DNA of 64,000 nt from Bacillota bacterium (GCA_023454175.1 JAEXRW010000022.1:21978-85977); one strand, 5' to 3'; positions 18,433-26,829 are shown, counted from the stretch's first letter. A program made the numbers and translations. Notes: generated by a model from the sequence alone, not told the origin.

Positions 18433-18509
18433 TGGCGCACCTATCGGGATTCGAACCCAAGGCCTCACGCTTAGGAGGCGTGCGCTCTATCCTTCTGAGC
18501 TATAGGTGC
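18433..18509 (-). tRNA. tRNA-Arg (anticodon CCT)
   Basis: 77 nt including an encoded CCA. On the minus strand: acceptor GCACCTA paired with TAGGTGC, D-arm GCTC/GAGC, anticodon stem CACGC/GCGTG around loop CTCCTAA (anticodon CCT, reading AGG), variable loop AGGCC, T-arm TTGGG-TTCGAAT-CCCGA with one G-U pair, discriminator G, then CCA. All arms fold without mismatch. 18149-18397 holds no other recognised feature. Confidence 0.97.
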
Positions 18510-18620
18510 ACACGTGCAATATATTTTAACGCACACAAAACAATGCTGTCAACCAACGTTTGCTGCCATTTATGAAATTCAGATCATTGTTGGCAGATCT
18601 CATTTATTGATTAAAATATG

Positions 18621-18650
18621 AAAAGGCCGCTGAATAAAAGCAGCGACCTC
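18621..18650 (-). terminator. Terminator of the GntR/ABC operon
   Basis: On the minus strand AGGTCGCTG and CAGCGGCCT arms (one G-U pair) followed by TTTTCAT, just below the GntR stop codon. Confidence 0.8.
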
Positions 18651-18665
18651 GGTTAAAGCTTTCAT

Positions 18666-19037
18666 TCATTCCCCATAATTCTTCCGGATGAATTCCGTGA
18701 TCTCCTCCATTGTCAGTCCCAGGGATTTGTAGTAAGCAATGTCCTTGGACAGCTTGTCGTATGCCATCCTGTCCCGCTTGCTGTCCAGTTCCCCGCGCGG
18801 CAGGGGCGCCACGAAGCACCCCTTCCCCGCCATGGTGTAGATGAATCCCTTGTGTTCCAGCTCCTCCCACGCCTTTTTCACGGTGATCACGCTGATGCGC
18901 AGCTCCTTCGCGATCGTGCGTATGGGGGGCAGGCAGTAATCCTTCTCTAGCTCGCCTTTCAATATCTGCGAGCTGACCTGCTCGTAGATCTGCTGGTAGA
19001 TCGGCTTTTCGGATGTATTTGAGATCACGATGTTCAT
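18666..19037 (-). CDS. GntR-family regulator, YtrA type
   Basis: 123 residues. An N-terminal winged helix (PIYQQIYEQVSSQILKGEL...LPPIRTIAKELRISVITVKKA) is followed by a short C-terminal helix pair (LSKDIAYYKSLGLTMEEI). That size and layout define the YtrA subfamily, which usually represses its own ABC-transporter operon. It is the last gene of that operon, 7 bp after the permease, rather than first as in Bacillus ytrABCDEF. The palindrome in the operon promoter is its likely target. A terminator follows. Confidence 0.9.
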   Translation of the reverse strand: MNIVISNTSEKPIYQQIYEQVSSQILKGELEKDYCLPPIRTIAKELRISVITVKKAWEELEHKGFIYTMAGKGCFVAPLPRGELDSKRDRMAYDKLSKDIAYYKSLGLTMEEITEFIRKNYGE

Positions 19038-19043
19038 TTTTTC

Positions 19044-19691
19044 TTATAGATCCACCTTCTCGAAATTCTTTTCAGCCATCCTGCTCGAGAGCAGTGTGAA
19101 AAGGGCGAAGAGTACGATTCCCGCGGCCAATACCGGTAATTGATAGACCAGGTGCTGTGCGTCCAGCGCGTTGAGGTTGGCCGTGAGTACCGGGATGGTA
19201 TGCATCGCTGTCTCCACCAGCCCGAAGAAAACCAGCGTGGCAATCACCGCCAGCGCCATTGGTATCCCGGGTTTGTATCCGTTCTTGAAAAACATAGGGA
19301 AAAGGATGATATTGAATAGCGCGTACATGATCAGGATGAATCCGAAAAACGCTGCGTTGAGATTCATACCCGCCTGGTTCTCATAGCCGTAGATTGCGTT
19401 GCGCAGTATCGCAAAGGGCACCGCGGCGATGACCTGCACCAGCTCGATCGTGGCGATGGCGTAGACCCTCGCCCGCACCACGTCCCTTTTCCGTATCGGC
19501 AGGAACACCGTGAAAAGGATGTCCTGGTTTGCTCTGGCGTAAATAAGCATATTCATGATCCCAATGAATATATATCCGAAGGCGATGACATAAGGCCAGC
19601 TGGGGATCAGCAGGAGCGCGGCGCAAAGCAGAAAGAAGTATACACTCGGATGCATCGCCAGCTTGAATTCTTTGAATAATAGGTTTTTCAT
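19044..19691 (-). CDS. ABC-2 type transporter permease
   Basis: 215 residues with six likely membrane segments, the expected half-transporter size. It starts KNLLFKEFKLAMHPSVYFFLL, a common start for ABC-2 permeases of the YtrC/BceB-like and lantibiotic-immunity kinds. Its ATG overlaps the ATPase stop (ATGA at 19688-19691), implying translational coupling. The pair probably exports or protects against a cell-envelope-active compound; substrate unknown. Confidence 0.87.
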   Translation of the reverse strand: MKNLLFKEFKLAMHPSVYFFLLCAALLLIPSWPYVIAFGYIFIGIMNMLIYARANQDILFTVFLPIRKRDVVRARVYAIATIELVQVIAAVPFAILRNAIYGYENQAGMNLNAAFFGFILIMYALFNIILFPMFFKNGYKPGIPMALAVIATLVFFGLVETAMHTIPVLTANLNALDAQHLVYQLPVLAAGIVLFALFTLLSSRMAEKNFEKVDL

Positions 19692-20536
19692 TCCCTGTTC
19701 TCCCTCTCATAATAGATCATGATGGATTCGATGTCCGCCGGTGCGGCTTCAAGTTTCAGCGCTGATACATCGGCCGTTTTGGCCAGCCCCGTGAACCCGA
19801 AAGTGTTTTTCTTGTATCCGATCAGCTTTTGTATCACTGCATTGGTGAATTGTTCGTTCGTCCCGCGCACCACCTTGTGGGCCGCCAGGAGATCGTCCTT
19901 GGCCGCGCTTGCGATGACCTCTCCGTTTCGGATATATGTAATGAAATCGGCGCACTTGTCCAGGTCGCTGGTGATCTGCGTGGAAAAGAGGATGCTTCTT
20001 TCCCCGTCCTCGATCAGCTCCTGGAAAAGTTCCAGCAGGTCATCCCGGGATACGGGGTCCAGCCCGCTCGTGGGTTCATCCAGGATCAGCAGCTTCGCAT
20101 TGTGGGAGAGCGCCAGCGCGAGGGCGAATTTCACCTTCATACCCGCCGAGAGTTCGTCCACCTTTTTGTTCGGGTTGATGTCGAACCGCTTCAGGTAACC
20201 ATCGAATACCTTGTCGTCCCACTCGCTGTAAAAACGTTTCACCACGCTGCTGATGGTCCTGACCTTGTTTTTGGGGTAATAGCTCACGCCCCCCATCATG
20301 AAGGCGACCCTTTGCTTGCATTCCAGTTCGTTTTGGAAAAAGTCCTTGCCAAACAATGATACTTTCCCGCCGTCTGCGTGCACCAGGTTCAGCATGGTCT
20401 TCAGCGTCGTCGTCTTCCCTGCGCCGTTTCGGCCGATGAAACCCATGATGTATCCGCTTTCCAGGCGAAAGGATACGTCTTTGAGGGCAAATGTATCGTA
20501 CCGCTTGCACAGGTTCTGTACCGATAAAATCTCCAT
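19688..20536 (-). CDS. ABC transporter ATP-binding protein
   Basis: 282 residues. The Walker A motif GFIGRNGAGKTTTLK, the signature region ELSAGMKVKFALALAL, the Walker B LLILDEPTSGLDP and a switch His replaced by Gln in FSTQITSDLDKC are all visible. The C-terminal 70 residues are an extra domain common in antibiotic-type exporters. ATG 20536 is chosen because TATGGAGG lies 12 nt upstream; an earlier GTG at 20560 precedes that site and overlaps the operator. First gene of the operon. Confidence 0.9.
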   Translation of the reverse strand: MEILSVQNLCKRYDTFALKDVSFRLESGYIMGFIGRNGAGKTTTLKTMLNLVHADGGKVSLFGKDFFQNELECKQRVAFMMGGVSYYPKNKVRTISSVVKRFYSEWDDKVFDGYLKRFDINPNKKVDELSAGMKVKFALALALSHNAKLLILDEPTSGLDPVSRDDLLELFQELIEDGERSILFSTQITSDLDKCADFITYIRNGEVIASAAKDDLLAAHKVVRGTNEQFTNAVIQKLIGYKKNTFGFTGLAKTADVSALKLEAAPADIESIMIYYERENRE

Positions 20537-20558
20537 GTTTGTGTTTGACCTCCATACC

Positions 20559-20583
20559 ACTGTGTATATCGTATATGCACAGT
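20559..20583. promoter_or_regulatory. Operator candidate for the GntR (YtrA-type) regulator
   Basis: A 25-bp imperfect palindrome, ACTGTG...ATAT...CACAGT, with 10 of 12 positions paired. It overlaps the -10 hexamer and transcription start of the ABC operon, the position expected for a repressor site. Confidence 0.7.
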
Positions 20584-20609
20584 ATATCCGCGTGTGTTCG
20601 TCCTGTCAA
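20581..20609 (-). promoter_or_regulatory. Sigma-A promoter of the ABC/GntR operon
   Basis: Minus strand: TTGACA (20609-20604), a 17-bp spacer and TATACT (20586-20581). A perfect -35 box and a near-consensus -10. A small hairpin CCGCA-ACC-TGCGG followed by GTTTTTTT sits upstream at about 20622-20642. Confidence 0.85.
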
Positions 20610-20796
20610 TATTTTTCTTAAAAAAACCCGCAGGTTGCGGATGGCTTCTGTTTTGATTTTCTAACTCATCCAGTCGAGCGGCCTATTATACTACACCCCT
20701 CCCATTGTGGGTGATATTTGGAATCACTTATTGCCTCCCCCGCCCATATAATGTAACCGGGTTGTCATACACGTCTAATCATGGGAGGCTTGAGAT

Positions 20797-21039
20797 ATGA
20801 AGTGGGAATATGCTGTTTTGAAGCATAATTGTGATGCCGATCCCGATCCTGCCGCCATATGGCGCAAGGAGAAGAATGATTCCAAAGGCGAAAAGCCGGT
20901 GAAGGAGTCCACCACCACCCTGGAAGCCATGCAACGGTATGGTGAAAACGGCTGGGAACTGGTCAGCACCACCTATGTCTTCAATGGGAAAAACCTCTAT
21001 CTTCTTTTCATGTTCAAACGCCCGAAAAAAGATACCTGA
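20797..21039 (+). CDS. Small DUF4177-like protein
   Basis: 80 residues. The start MKWEYAVLKH and the centre AMQRYGENGWELVSTTYV followed by YLLFMFKRPK match the DUF4177 pattern (KWEYKVV...GxxGWELV...LxFKR). Members are small soluble proteins of unknown role. The ATG has GGGAGGCTTG in front and a terminator follows. It stands alone between two minus-strand operons. Confidence 0.75.
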   Translation: MKWEYAVLKHNCDADPDPAAIWRKEKNDSKGEKPVKESTTTLEAMQRYGENGWELVSTTYVFNGKNLYLLFMFKRPKKDT

Positions 21040-21063
21040 AAGGCCAGCATAGGATTGGATGCA

Positions 21064-21097
21064 AAAGGCGCGCCCTATGTGAAGTGGACGCGCCTTT
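21064..21097 (+). terminator. Terminator of the DUF4177-like gene
   Basis: AAAGGCGCG (21064-21072) and CGCGCCTTT (21089-21097) form a 9-bp stem. Confidence 0.75.
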
Positions 21098-21237
21098 GAT
21101 GGTTTAAATTTTCACAAGGGCTATACAAGCCTTTATATTGTTTTGCGGCCATGACAATGAATTTCCCGCATGCCCATTTTGGCCCTCGGACGCGCACGTC
21201 GGAGATTAGGAGGGTCTCATTTTCTTGGCCCCATCAG

Positions 21238-21305
21238 ACGAGGGGGCTGTCACCCAGAGCGACCCACAACAAATTAAAGGGTCGCTTGGTGACTGGGGGA
21301 GAGAA
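21238..21305. repeat. Dispersed palindromic element, copy 4
   Basis: GAGGGGGCTGTCACCCAGAGCGACCC pairs with GGGTCGCTTGGTGAC across a 13-nt loop and ends TGGGGGAGAG. Most of 21040-21485 consists of this element and the next copy. Confidence 0.7.
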
Positions 21306-21349
21306 TCCTTCTTCTGACATCTCGGTCTATCGTTTAATAAACATCCTTG

Positions 21350-21402
21350 AGAGGGAGCTGTCACCCAAGCGACCTTTGGTTGCATGTGGCTTGAAGGAGG
21401 GA
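21350..21402. repeat. Dispersed palindromic element, copy 5 (degenerate)
   Basis: GAGAGGGAGCTGTCACCCAAGCGACC with a partly complementary right half (GGTTGCATGTGGCTTG) and GAAGGAGGGAACC. It shares the left half of copy 4. Confidence 0.5.
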
Positions 21403-21485
21403 ACCACACAGGGCAAGATGAATATTTCTCAACGGAGACGGGCTTGCCTCTCTCTGCATTCTGTTATGAAAACTGTACATCGCTG

Positions 21486-22874
21486 TCACCCGCCTGCCGT
21501 AGCCGAAGGCTCCACGCTCGGCGACGGTGATGGCGATAGCGATGGTGACGGCGCTAGTGACGGCGTCGGAGTTGGCGTCATCGATGGGGTTGGACTCGGG
21601 CTGCTTGATGGCGAAGGGCTCGGGGAAGGTACATACGGCCGGTACAGGCTCTTCATCATAGCCTGCACTTCGGGTGGGGGCGTGTCGGAATAGATAAATT
21701 GGTGCAGCAGGTCGTTGGTTTCGGGCTCCTTCGGGATGATGTCCGTCCCCTGCACGGAATAGTGCCCGTCGATGGGCACGCGGAATTGCATCACGTCCCT
21801 GTCCATCAGCGTAAATGCGTCCGTGATGAATCCGATCATCTCATCCTTCGTCATGTTCGTCTGCAGGATGGACAGGATGGAATCGAATACCGGCATCATT
21901 TCAATGAGGTTCTTCTGCTTCAGCTTGGTAAAAAGCGCGCTCAGCACTTCCCGCTGCCGCCTCGTCCGGTCGTAGTCGCCGTTGCCCACTTTACGTATGC
22001 GCATGTAGGCCACCGCCTGCCGCCCGTTCAGGGTCTGCTTGCCGGCTTTCGCCACCGGCGCGATGTTGCCGCCCAGCCTGCTGTTGGCCAGCGCCACGCT
22101 GCGGTTCAGCAGGTCCATCTCGTATTCATAGACGGTGACTGTCACGCCGCCCAGCTTGTCCACGATTTTTTCTACCCCCGCGATATCCACCATGATATAT
22201 TTCTGGATGTCCAGCCCCAGCACGGTGTTTGCGGTGTTGATCGTCAGCTCGGGACCCCCCAGTACGAATGCGGCGTTGAATTTCCTCGGCCCCTTGCCCG
22301 GGATCTCCGTCTGCATGTCCCGCATGATGGACGTTAGCTTGATCTTCTTGTGTTTCCGGTCTATGCTGATCACGATATTGGTGTCCGACCTGCCGGTTGA
22401 CGCGCCGCCCCACCGGTCCATCCCCATCAGCAATATGTTTGTTACCTGCGTATCCTTGTTTGTAACCGGCGCCACATCCGTCGGTACATACGTCTCCCCG
22501 GGCAGGATATCGGTATCGTCCGCATCGTCGGGGAGTTCGGATGGGGTGATACTGGGCGTGGGTGTGGGGGTGCCGCCCGGCTGGTAGTCCACATTGTCCG
22601 CCGCGCAGCTGAGGTACATCTGCAGGAAGGGGATCATCGCGTTTTTATCGCCGGTTATCTTGTAATAGGCGTACATGCCCCCCACGGCCAGGGCCAGGAT
22701 GACCAGGATGATCAGCAGGGTGAGTAGCGCCTTTTTCCCGCCGCTCAACTTTTTCTTTCCCCAGTTGCCTGGGTGTACGTTTCTTCCGCGTGTACGCACG
22801 TCTGTTGATGGATGCTTGGTACCCGGCCCGCGCCGGTGTGTCCGGCGGCCTTTGCTGCGGTATAAGTCGTCCAT
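21486..22874 (-). CDS. LytR-CpsA-Psr (LCP) family protein with Pro/Ser-rich tail
   Basis: About 462 residues. A basic N-terminal cytoplasmic part, one membrane segment (about 48-70), a Thr/Pro linker, then an LCP domain: VTNILLMGMDRWGG, SDTNIVISIDRKHKKIKLTSIMRD with the conserved Arg-Asp, GGVTVTVYEYEM and YMRIRKVGNGDYDRTRRQREV. LCP enzymes move undecaprenyl-linked glycopolymers onto peptidoglycan on the outer membrane face. The last 60 residues are an unusual tail of PSPSPS/TPTPS repeats, probably wall-spanning. ATG 22874 has GGGGG in front; a TTG at 22901 lacks a site. A second LCP gene lies at 50.1 kb. Confidence 0.9.
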   Translation of the reverse strand: MDDLYRSKGRRTHRRGPGTKHPSTDVRTRGRNVHPGNWGKKKLSGGKKALLTLLIILVILALAVGGMYAYYKITGDKNAMIPFLQMYLSCAADNVDYQPGGTPTPTPSITPSELPDDADDTDILPGETYVPTDVAPVTNKDTQVTNILLMGMDRWGGASTGRSDTNIVISIDRKHKKIKLTSIMRDMQTEIPGKGPRKFNAAFVLGGPELTINTANTVLGLDIQKYIMVDIAGVEKIVDKLGGVTVTVYEYEMDLLNRSVALANSRLGGNIAPVAKAGKQTLNGRQAVAYMRIRKVGNGDYDRTRRQREVLSALFTKLKQKNLIEMMPVFDSILSILQTNMTKDEMIGFITDAFTLMDRDVMQFRVPIDGHYSVQGTDIIPKEPETNDLLHQFIYSDTPPPEVQAMMKSLYRPYVPSPSPSPSSSPSPTPSMTPTPTPSLAPSPSLSPSPSPSVEPSATAGG

Positions 22875-23061
22875 GAGACCCCCATCGCTTTCGTAAGACA
22901 AAATCAGCTAAAAAATGATAGCATGCTCTCTTCCATTTTTGCAAGCAAACGGATCCGGAATCAGTACCTTTCCTTTTTGATCGAATAGCTGAGGATATGG
23001 CCCTTGGTTAGAATTTTAGCACTCACCGCCCTCCTGCGTCCCTGGCTGGGGATATCAATAA

Positions 23062-23288
23062 AAAGGAGAGTTCGCCCTCTCCTTTCAGGCTATCAAAAAA
23101 CCTTGAGTGAAAAACAACAACTGTGTAAATATGCATTCACAAATCAAATCCGTCATTTCTGGCGGCGTGTACGTCAGAAATGACACCTCTCATGCAGGTT
23201 TGTGGTAAACAAACCTGCATGGTAAAACTCAAAAAAGTGGCATAGCCACTTTTTTGACGATCAGAAAGGAGAGGACGCCCTCCCCTTT
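23062..23288. repeat. Cluster of five hairpins downstream of folD
   Basis: In order: AAAGGAGAG/CTCTCCTTT (23062-23085); GTCATTTCTG/CAGAAATGAC (23152-23184); CATGCAGGTTTG/CAAACCTGCATG (23191-23221, 12 bp perfect); AAAAAAGTGGC/GCCACTTTTTT (23231-23255, 11 bp perfect); AAAGGAGAGG/CCTCCCCTTT (23265-23288, one mismatch). The first and last share the same sequence and loop (..CGCC), so they are near direct repeats bounding the cluster. The AAAGTGGC hairpin with T-run can terminate folD. The rest of 22875-23321 has no gene. Confidence 0.85.
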
Positions 23289-23321
23289 GTTGTTTCTATT
23301 AATGCCGGTTAATGGGTTGGC

Positions 23322-24188
23322 TCACTTTCCGCGCGTGAGTCCTGCCGCCCTTCTCGCCGCTTCCAATGTGTTCTGGGCCAGTATCAGCGTTGTGACGGCG
23401 CCCACGCCGCCCGGCACGGGTGTGATTGCAGATGCGACGCTCTGCGCTTTTTCATAGTCCACGTCGCCCACGAAGTTCCCGTTTTCATCCACGTTGATCC
23501 CCACGTCGATCACAACGGCGCCGGGTTTGATGAAGGTCTCGTCGATACATTTGGGTTTGCCTGCCGCTGCGATCAGGATGTCCGCCCGCCTGCACACGCC
23601 GGGCAGGTCCGTGGTCCGGGTGTGGCAGACCGTCACAGTTGCGTTGGCCTTCAGCAGCAGCATCGCCATGGGCTTGCCCACCACCATGCTCCTGCCGATG
23701 ATGACGGCTTCTTTCCCTTCGATGGGGATGTCGTAATGCTTCAGCATCAGCATGGCCGCCGCCGGGGTGCAGGGAGCAAATACGCCGGTATACCCCTCAT
23801 ACACGCCCGCCTCGCATACCAGTCCCATGCAGTCCACGTCCTTGTCGGGATTGATGGTTTCCCGTGCATGGCTGTCCGAAAGCGTCTTGGGCAGCGGGCA
23901 TAGCACCAGGATCCCGTCCACCCCCGGGTCGTTGTTCAATGAATCGAACGCCTTGTCAAAATCCTTCTGCGATACGGTTTCGGGCAGGCTGACCAGCTTT
24001 GTCTCCATTCCGCACGCGTTCAACCGTTTTACCGCGCTGCTTTCGTAATAGACGTCGTCGGGCTTCTCCCCCACGCGCAGGATGGCCAGCGTCGGGGTGA
24101 TCCCGTTTTCCTTCATATCCTCTACGGCGGCCAGCAGTTTTTCCGTTTCGGCCTTTACCACGTCCGCGCCTTTTATGATTTGCGGCAT
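23322..24188 (-). CDS. folD: Methylenetetrahydrofolate dehydrogenase (FolD family, cyclohydrolase motif altered)
   Basis: 288 residues, full FolD length. FolD oxidises 5,10-methylene-THF to methenyl-THF with NAD(P)+ and normally also hydrolyses it to 10-formyl-THF. Conserved here: the catalytic Lys six residues before Gly in AVKRLNACG, KDVDCMG, the nucleotide loop IIGRSMVVGKP and TPVPGGVGAVTT. The usual VQLPLP motif reads VLCPLP, so the active-site Gln is Leu. That residue is tied to the cyclohydrolase step in bifunctional enzymes, so this copy may be dehydrogenase only. It overlaps fchA by 16 bp and follows it, which would supply the missing activity. Start has GGAGGTAATGGT. Confidence 0.92.
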   Translation of the reverse strand: MPQIIKGADVVKAETEKLLAAVEDMKENGITPTLAILRVGEKPDDVYYESSAVKRLNACGMETKLVSLPETVSQKDFDKAFDSLNNDPGVDGILVLCPLPKTLSDSHARETINPDKDVDCMGLVCEAGVYEGYTGVFAPCTPAAAMLMLKHYDIPIEGKEAVIIGRSMVVGKPMAMLLLKANATVTVCHTRTTDLPGVCRRADILIAAAGKPKCIDETFIKPGAVVIDVGINVDENGNFVGDVDYEKAQSVASAITPVPGGVGAVTTLILAQNTLEAARRAAGLTRGK

Positions 24189-24805
24189 ACCATTACCTCC
24201 ACTTGCTTGTATAGTAGCGTGCCCCGTTCGAAGTCCGCCTCATACGTACGGCACTCTTCTTCCAAAGCATCCGCAGTTTTCCTGTCCTCCATGAGGGATG
24301 TGTTGATGAATACATTGAGCGCCGCGCCCCGCATCGCCGCCACTGCAAAAAGCGCGCCCACGCCCACGTCGCTCACCGCCAGTTTGGTCCCCTTTTCCTT
24401 GGCCTCGCACAGCAGGTCCAGTATCCCATTGGCTGTTTTTAAGATGGCTAGCGGTGGCTTCACGGCTTCTTTGAGCGCCGCTTCCAGCACACCCCGCCGC
24501 ATTGCCTTCTCTTCGTCCGTTTCCTTTGGCAGCCTGTACGCCTGCGAAAGCGGTTCGAATGCTTTGGCGTCCTCGTCTATCAGGCTTAATAAGGTGAGCC
24601 GGAGTTCCTTCGCCTTTTCCACCAGGTTATTCATGTCCGCGTGGACTAGCTGGTATTTCGCGCTTTTCAGCGTCAGGTTGGCCACCATCGAAGCCAGCGC
24701 CGCCGCCAGCGCTCCGCACAGCGCGCTCGCGCCCCCGCCCCCCGGCACCGGGGCGTTGGATGCCAGTTCCTCCGTGAACCGGTCGATCTGCATGTCCGTG
24801 AACAT
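24173..24805 (-). CDS. fchA: Methenyltetrahydrofolate cyclohydrolase / formiminotetrahydrofolate cyclodeaminase family
   Basis: 210 residues, all-helical FTCD_C-type domain. Evidence: the N-terminal SNAPVPGGGGASALCGALAAALASMVANLT typical of the family (GGGS-like loop), a Lys/Glu-rich middle and the helix SDVGVGALFAVAAMRGAALNVFIN. In acetogens and purine-fermenting clostridia FchA hydrolyses methenyl-THF to formyl-THF; in histidine degraders the same fold is a cyclodeaminase. Coupling to folD by a 16-bp overlap favours cyclohydrolase. ATG 24805 has CGGAGGGAAAAGT in front. Confidence 0.88.
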   Translation of the reverse strand: MFTDMQIDRFTEELASNAPVPGGGGASALCGALAAALASMVANLTLKSAKYQLVHADMNNLVEKAKELRLTLLSLIDEDAKAFEPLSQAYRLPKETDEEKAMRRGVLEAALKEAVKPPLAILKTANGILDLLCEAKEKGTKLAVSDVGVGALFAVAAMRGAALNVFINTSLMEDRKTADALEEECRTYEADFERGTLLYKQVEVMVCRKS

Positions 24806-24999
24806 ACTTTTCCCTCCGTTTATGAAAGAGTGTAAATAATATCTGATCAGGGATATATTATTTTCGCATGACGAAATCCTATCAAGGAAAAATGGTTTGG
24901 GAACGAAGATGGAAATATTCTACCATGGCGAAGGGCATTCGTTCATCAGTTATTTTGATTTTCATGCAAATTGTTTGTGAAGGTTTTTGAGGTAAGCCC

Positions 25000-25341
25000 T
25001 CACTTTTCGTCCGCTCTGTTGGAGAACATCGCCCGCATGGCTTCGGCGTTTGCGCGCAGCCGTTTGTAGATCTTCCGGTGTGCGGGGATGGAGCAGATGA
25101 ACGGGAGCAGGAAACAGGCGGCGATGCCCACGATTGTGATGGGCATTCCATAGGACATGGCGGAAATGGAAAAGAGGCTGTCCAGCAGCCAGTATATCCC
25201 CAGGAACGGCACCGTCAGGAAGAAAAAGCCCAGTGTGATCCGTCTTGCTTTCCTTGCATTTTCCCTGTCTGCGAAGTCCGTGAGCCCCTTCGGGTGCAGC
25301 CAGGCATGGTACAGGTATTGTTTGAATGGTATATAGTCCAT
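25000..25341 (-). CDS. Small two-segment membrane protein, unknown
   Basis: About 113 residues with two membrane segments (ITLGFFFLTVPFLGIYWLL and ITIVGIAACFLLPFICSI), a charged N-terminal 35 residues and a basic helical tail (RKIYKRLRANAEAMRAMF). Two starts are possible: ATG 25341 with GGGGAG 4 nt in front (used), or ATG 25389, whose upstream region lies in a palindromic repeat. No family recognised. Confidence 0.6.
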   Translation of the reverse strand: MDYIPFKQYLYHAWLHPKGLTDFADRENARKARRITLGFFFLTVPFLGIYWLLDSLFSISAMSYGMPITIVGIAACFLLPFICSIPAHRKIYKRLRANAEAMRAMFSNRADEK

Positions 25342-25392
25342 ATTACTCCCCGGTATCTGGAATGCGATTTGAACATGGTATTCAGCCATCGT

Positions 25393-25450
25393 ATGGCGCC
25401 TCTGTTGGGGGAGCCGCCACCGTAGCCTAAGCTTGCGGTGGCAGAGGGTT
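25393..25450. repeat. Dispersed palindromic element, copy 6
   Basis: TGGCGCCTCTGTTGGGGGAGCC opens it; GCCACCG pairs with CGGTGGC across a 14-nt loop; it ends AGAGGGTTT. Same layout as the copy at 13648. Confidence 0.65.
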
Positions 25451-25470
25451 TGGATCTAGTTTCCCAGCTG

Positions 25471-26670
25471 CTATTTATTCCGGCTGAAGCTTTCCGGGTT
25501 CAGCCACTCGCGCACTTTGATACCGGTGATGGCCCGCGCGCTGGCTCCCACCACTTTATTGATGCGGCTGTACGCCTGCGGGTAGGGGATGCTGCCGTCC
25601 GCTTTCTTCACCGGCACGATGGGGTACCATTTGCCCGTCCGCAGGTTTGTTGCCGGCAGGTAGCCCGCTTCTCCGAGGGTCACGTCCCCCGTCACGGTGT
25701 CCTTCACGATGCGGATGCCTGCCAGCATGGTATCGGTGTTGTCCAGCCCGCTGTGCATCCCGCCCATGTTGGAGATCAGGTTACCCAGGGAGTAGAAAAC
25801 CAGTGTTTTGTGGCTGGATCCTTGTGATTTCACCATTCTGATCTGCTGCAGGATATGCGGGTGCATCCCGAAGATGACGTCGACCTCGCGGTTGGCCAGG
25901 TGCTGGGCGATGCGTGTCTGCTCCGCGTTCAGTTTCGTGGTATTTTCCCTTCCCCAGTGCAGGTAAAAGATGATGAATTCCGCGCCGTCGTTCCTCATTT
26001 TCTGTATCGTACTGTTCATCTCGCCCGCGTTTGTACTGTTGAATGCATGGCTGAATGAGTTCAAAAGCCCCGAGGTGGTCCTGGTCATCCGGTGCCCGTT
26101 GATGGTCTTGATGCCGTTCTTGCTCCGGCTTGTTTGAAACGTATAACCCGTGAAGCCGATTTTGATGCCGTTGGCCTCTTTGACGACGTAATTCTTGTCC
26201 CCGGCTTTTGCGCGCATGCCGGTGATATCGAAGCCCCTGCTTTTCAGCACGCTCAGCGTTCTGAAGATCCCGGTATCCCCGAAATCGTTCACATGGTTGT
26301 TGGCAAAATTCAGTATGTCGAAGCCTGCGTATTTCAGCCCGTCGGCGAGGGCGTCCGGCACGCTGAACCGCGGCGGCGATTTGCTGTCGATGATCTTCTT
26401 GTTGGAAAACGTGCTTTCAAAATTGCCGATGGAAAGGTCGGCGGCCTCCAGCATCGGTTTGATGTATGTGTAATCGCCGGTGAAGTCGTATTTTTTGGTA
26501 GCGCTGTTATAGTGGGTGGATAGCTGCCGCGGCATCGTCATGATATCCCCCGCAGCCGCCACCGTCGCTTCCAGTATCTTTGGCGGCCTCGCCAGGGCAG
26601 TGGCGGTAAAACCGCATGAAATGAGCATGCTTGCCAGGGCAAAAATGACCAAACGGGAGATGCGTTTCAT
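25471..26670 (-). CDS. CapA-family (PGA_cap) metallophosphatase-like exported protein
   Basis: 399 residues. Signal peptide MKRISRLVIFALASMLISCGF...TALA is followed by the CapA/PgsA calcineurin-like domain: ATVAAAGDIM, ADLSIGNFESTFS, FDILNFANNHVNDFGDTGI, FIIFYLHWGRENTTKL, DVIFGMHPHILQQIR and KTLVFYSLGNLIS. These are the metal-ligand motifs of the family, which includes poly-gamma-glutamate capsule proteins and many uncharacterised spore-former proteins. No pgsBC genes are nearby, so capsule synthesis is not supported. ATG 26670 (MKRIS) is chosen from the signal peptide; frames from 26733 are longer but lack a site. Confidence 0.88.
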   Translation of the reverse strand: MKRISRLVIFALASMLISCGFTATALARPPKILEATVAAAGDIMTMPRQLSTHYNSATKKYDFTGDYTYIKPMLEAADLSIGNFESTFSNKKIIDSKSPPRFSVPDALADGLKYAGFDILNFANNHVNDFGDTGIFRTLSVLKSRGFDITGMRAKAGDKNYVVKEANGIKIGFTGYTFQTSRSKNGIKTINGHRMTRTTSGLLNSFSHAFNSTNAGEMNSTIQKMRNDGAEFIIFYLHWGRENTTKLNAEQTRIAQHLANREVDVIFGMHPHILQQIRMVKSQGSSHKTLVFYSLGNLISNMGGMHSGLDNTDTMLAGIRIVKDTVTGDVTLGEAGYLPATNLRTGKWYPIVPVKKADGSIPYPQAYSRINKVVGASARAITGIKVREWLNPESFSRNK

Positions 26671-26829
26671 GGATGTGGAGCCTCTCATTCGCAATTCGTT
26701 TTTCTGGATGTCCTGTTTTGAAAAGAAAAGCATGGATGGTCACGCGTATGCCGTCACAAACAGGATAGCACATTTATGACAATAATGGTACCCCTGCACA
26801 CGTTTATTGGGTAAAGTGCAGATACTCGA

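Noticed and set aside
18196..18468. A 90-codon minus-strand frame across the tRNA
   Set aside because: It overlaps the tRNA-Arg gene and its terminator.
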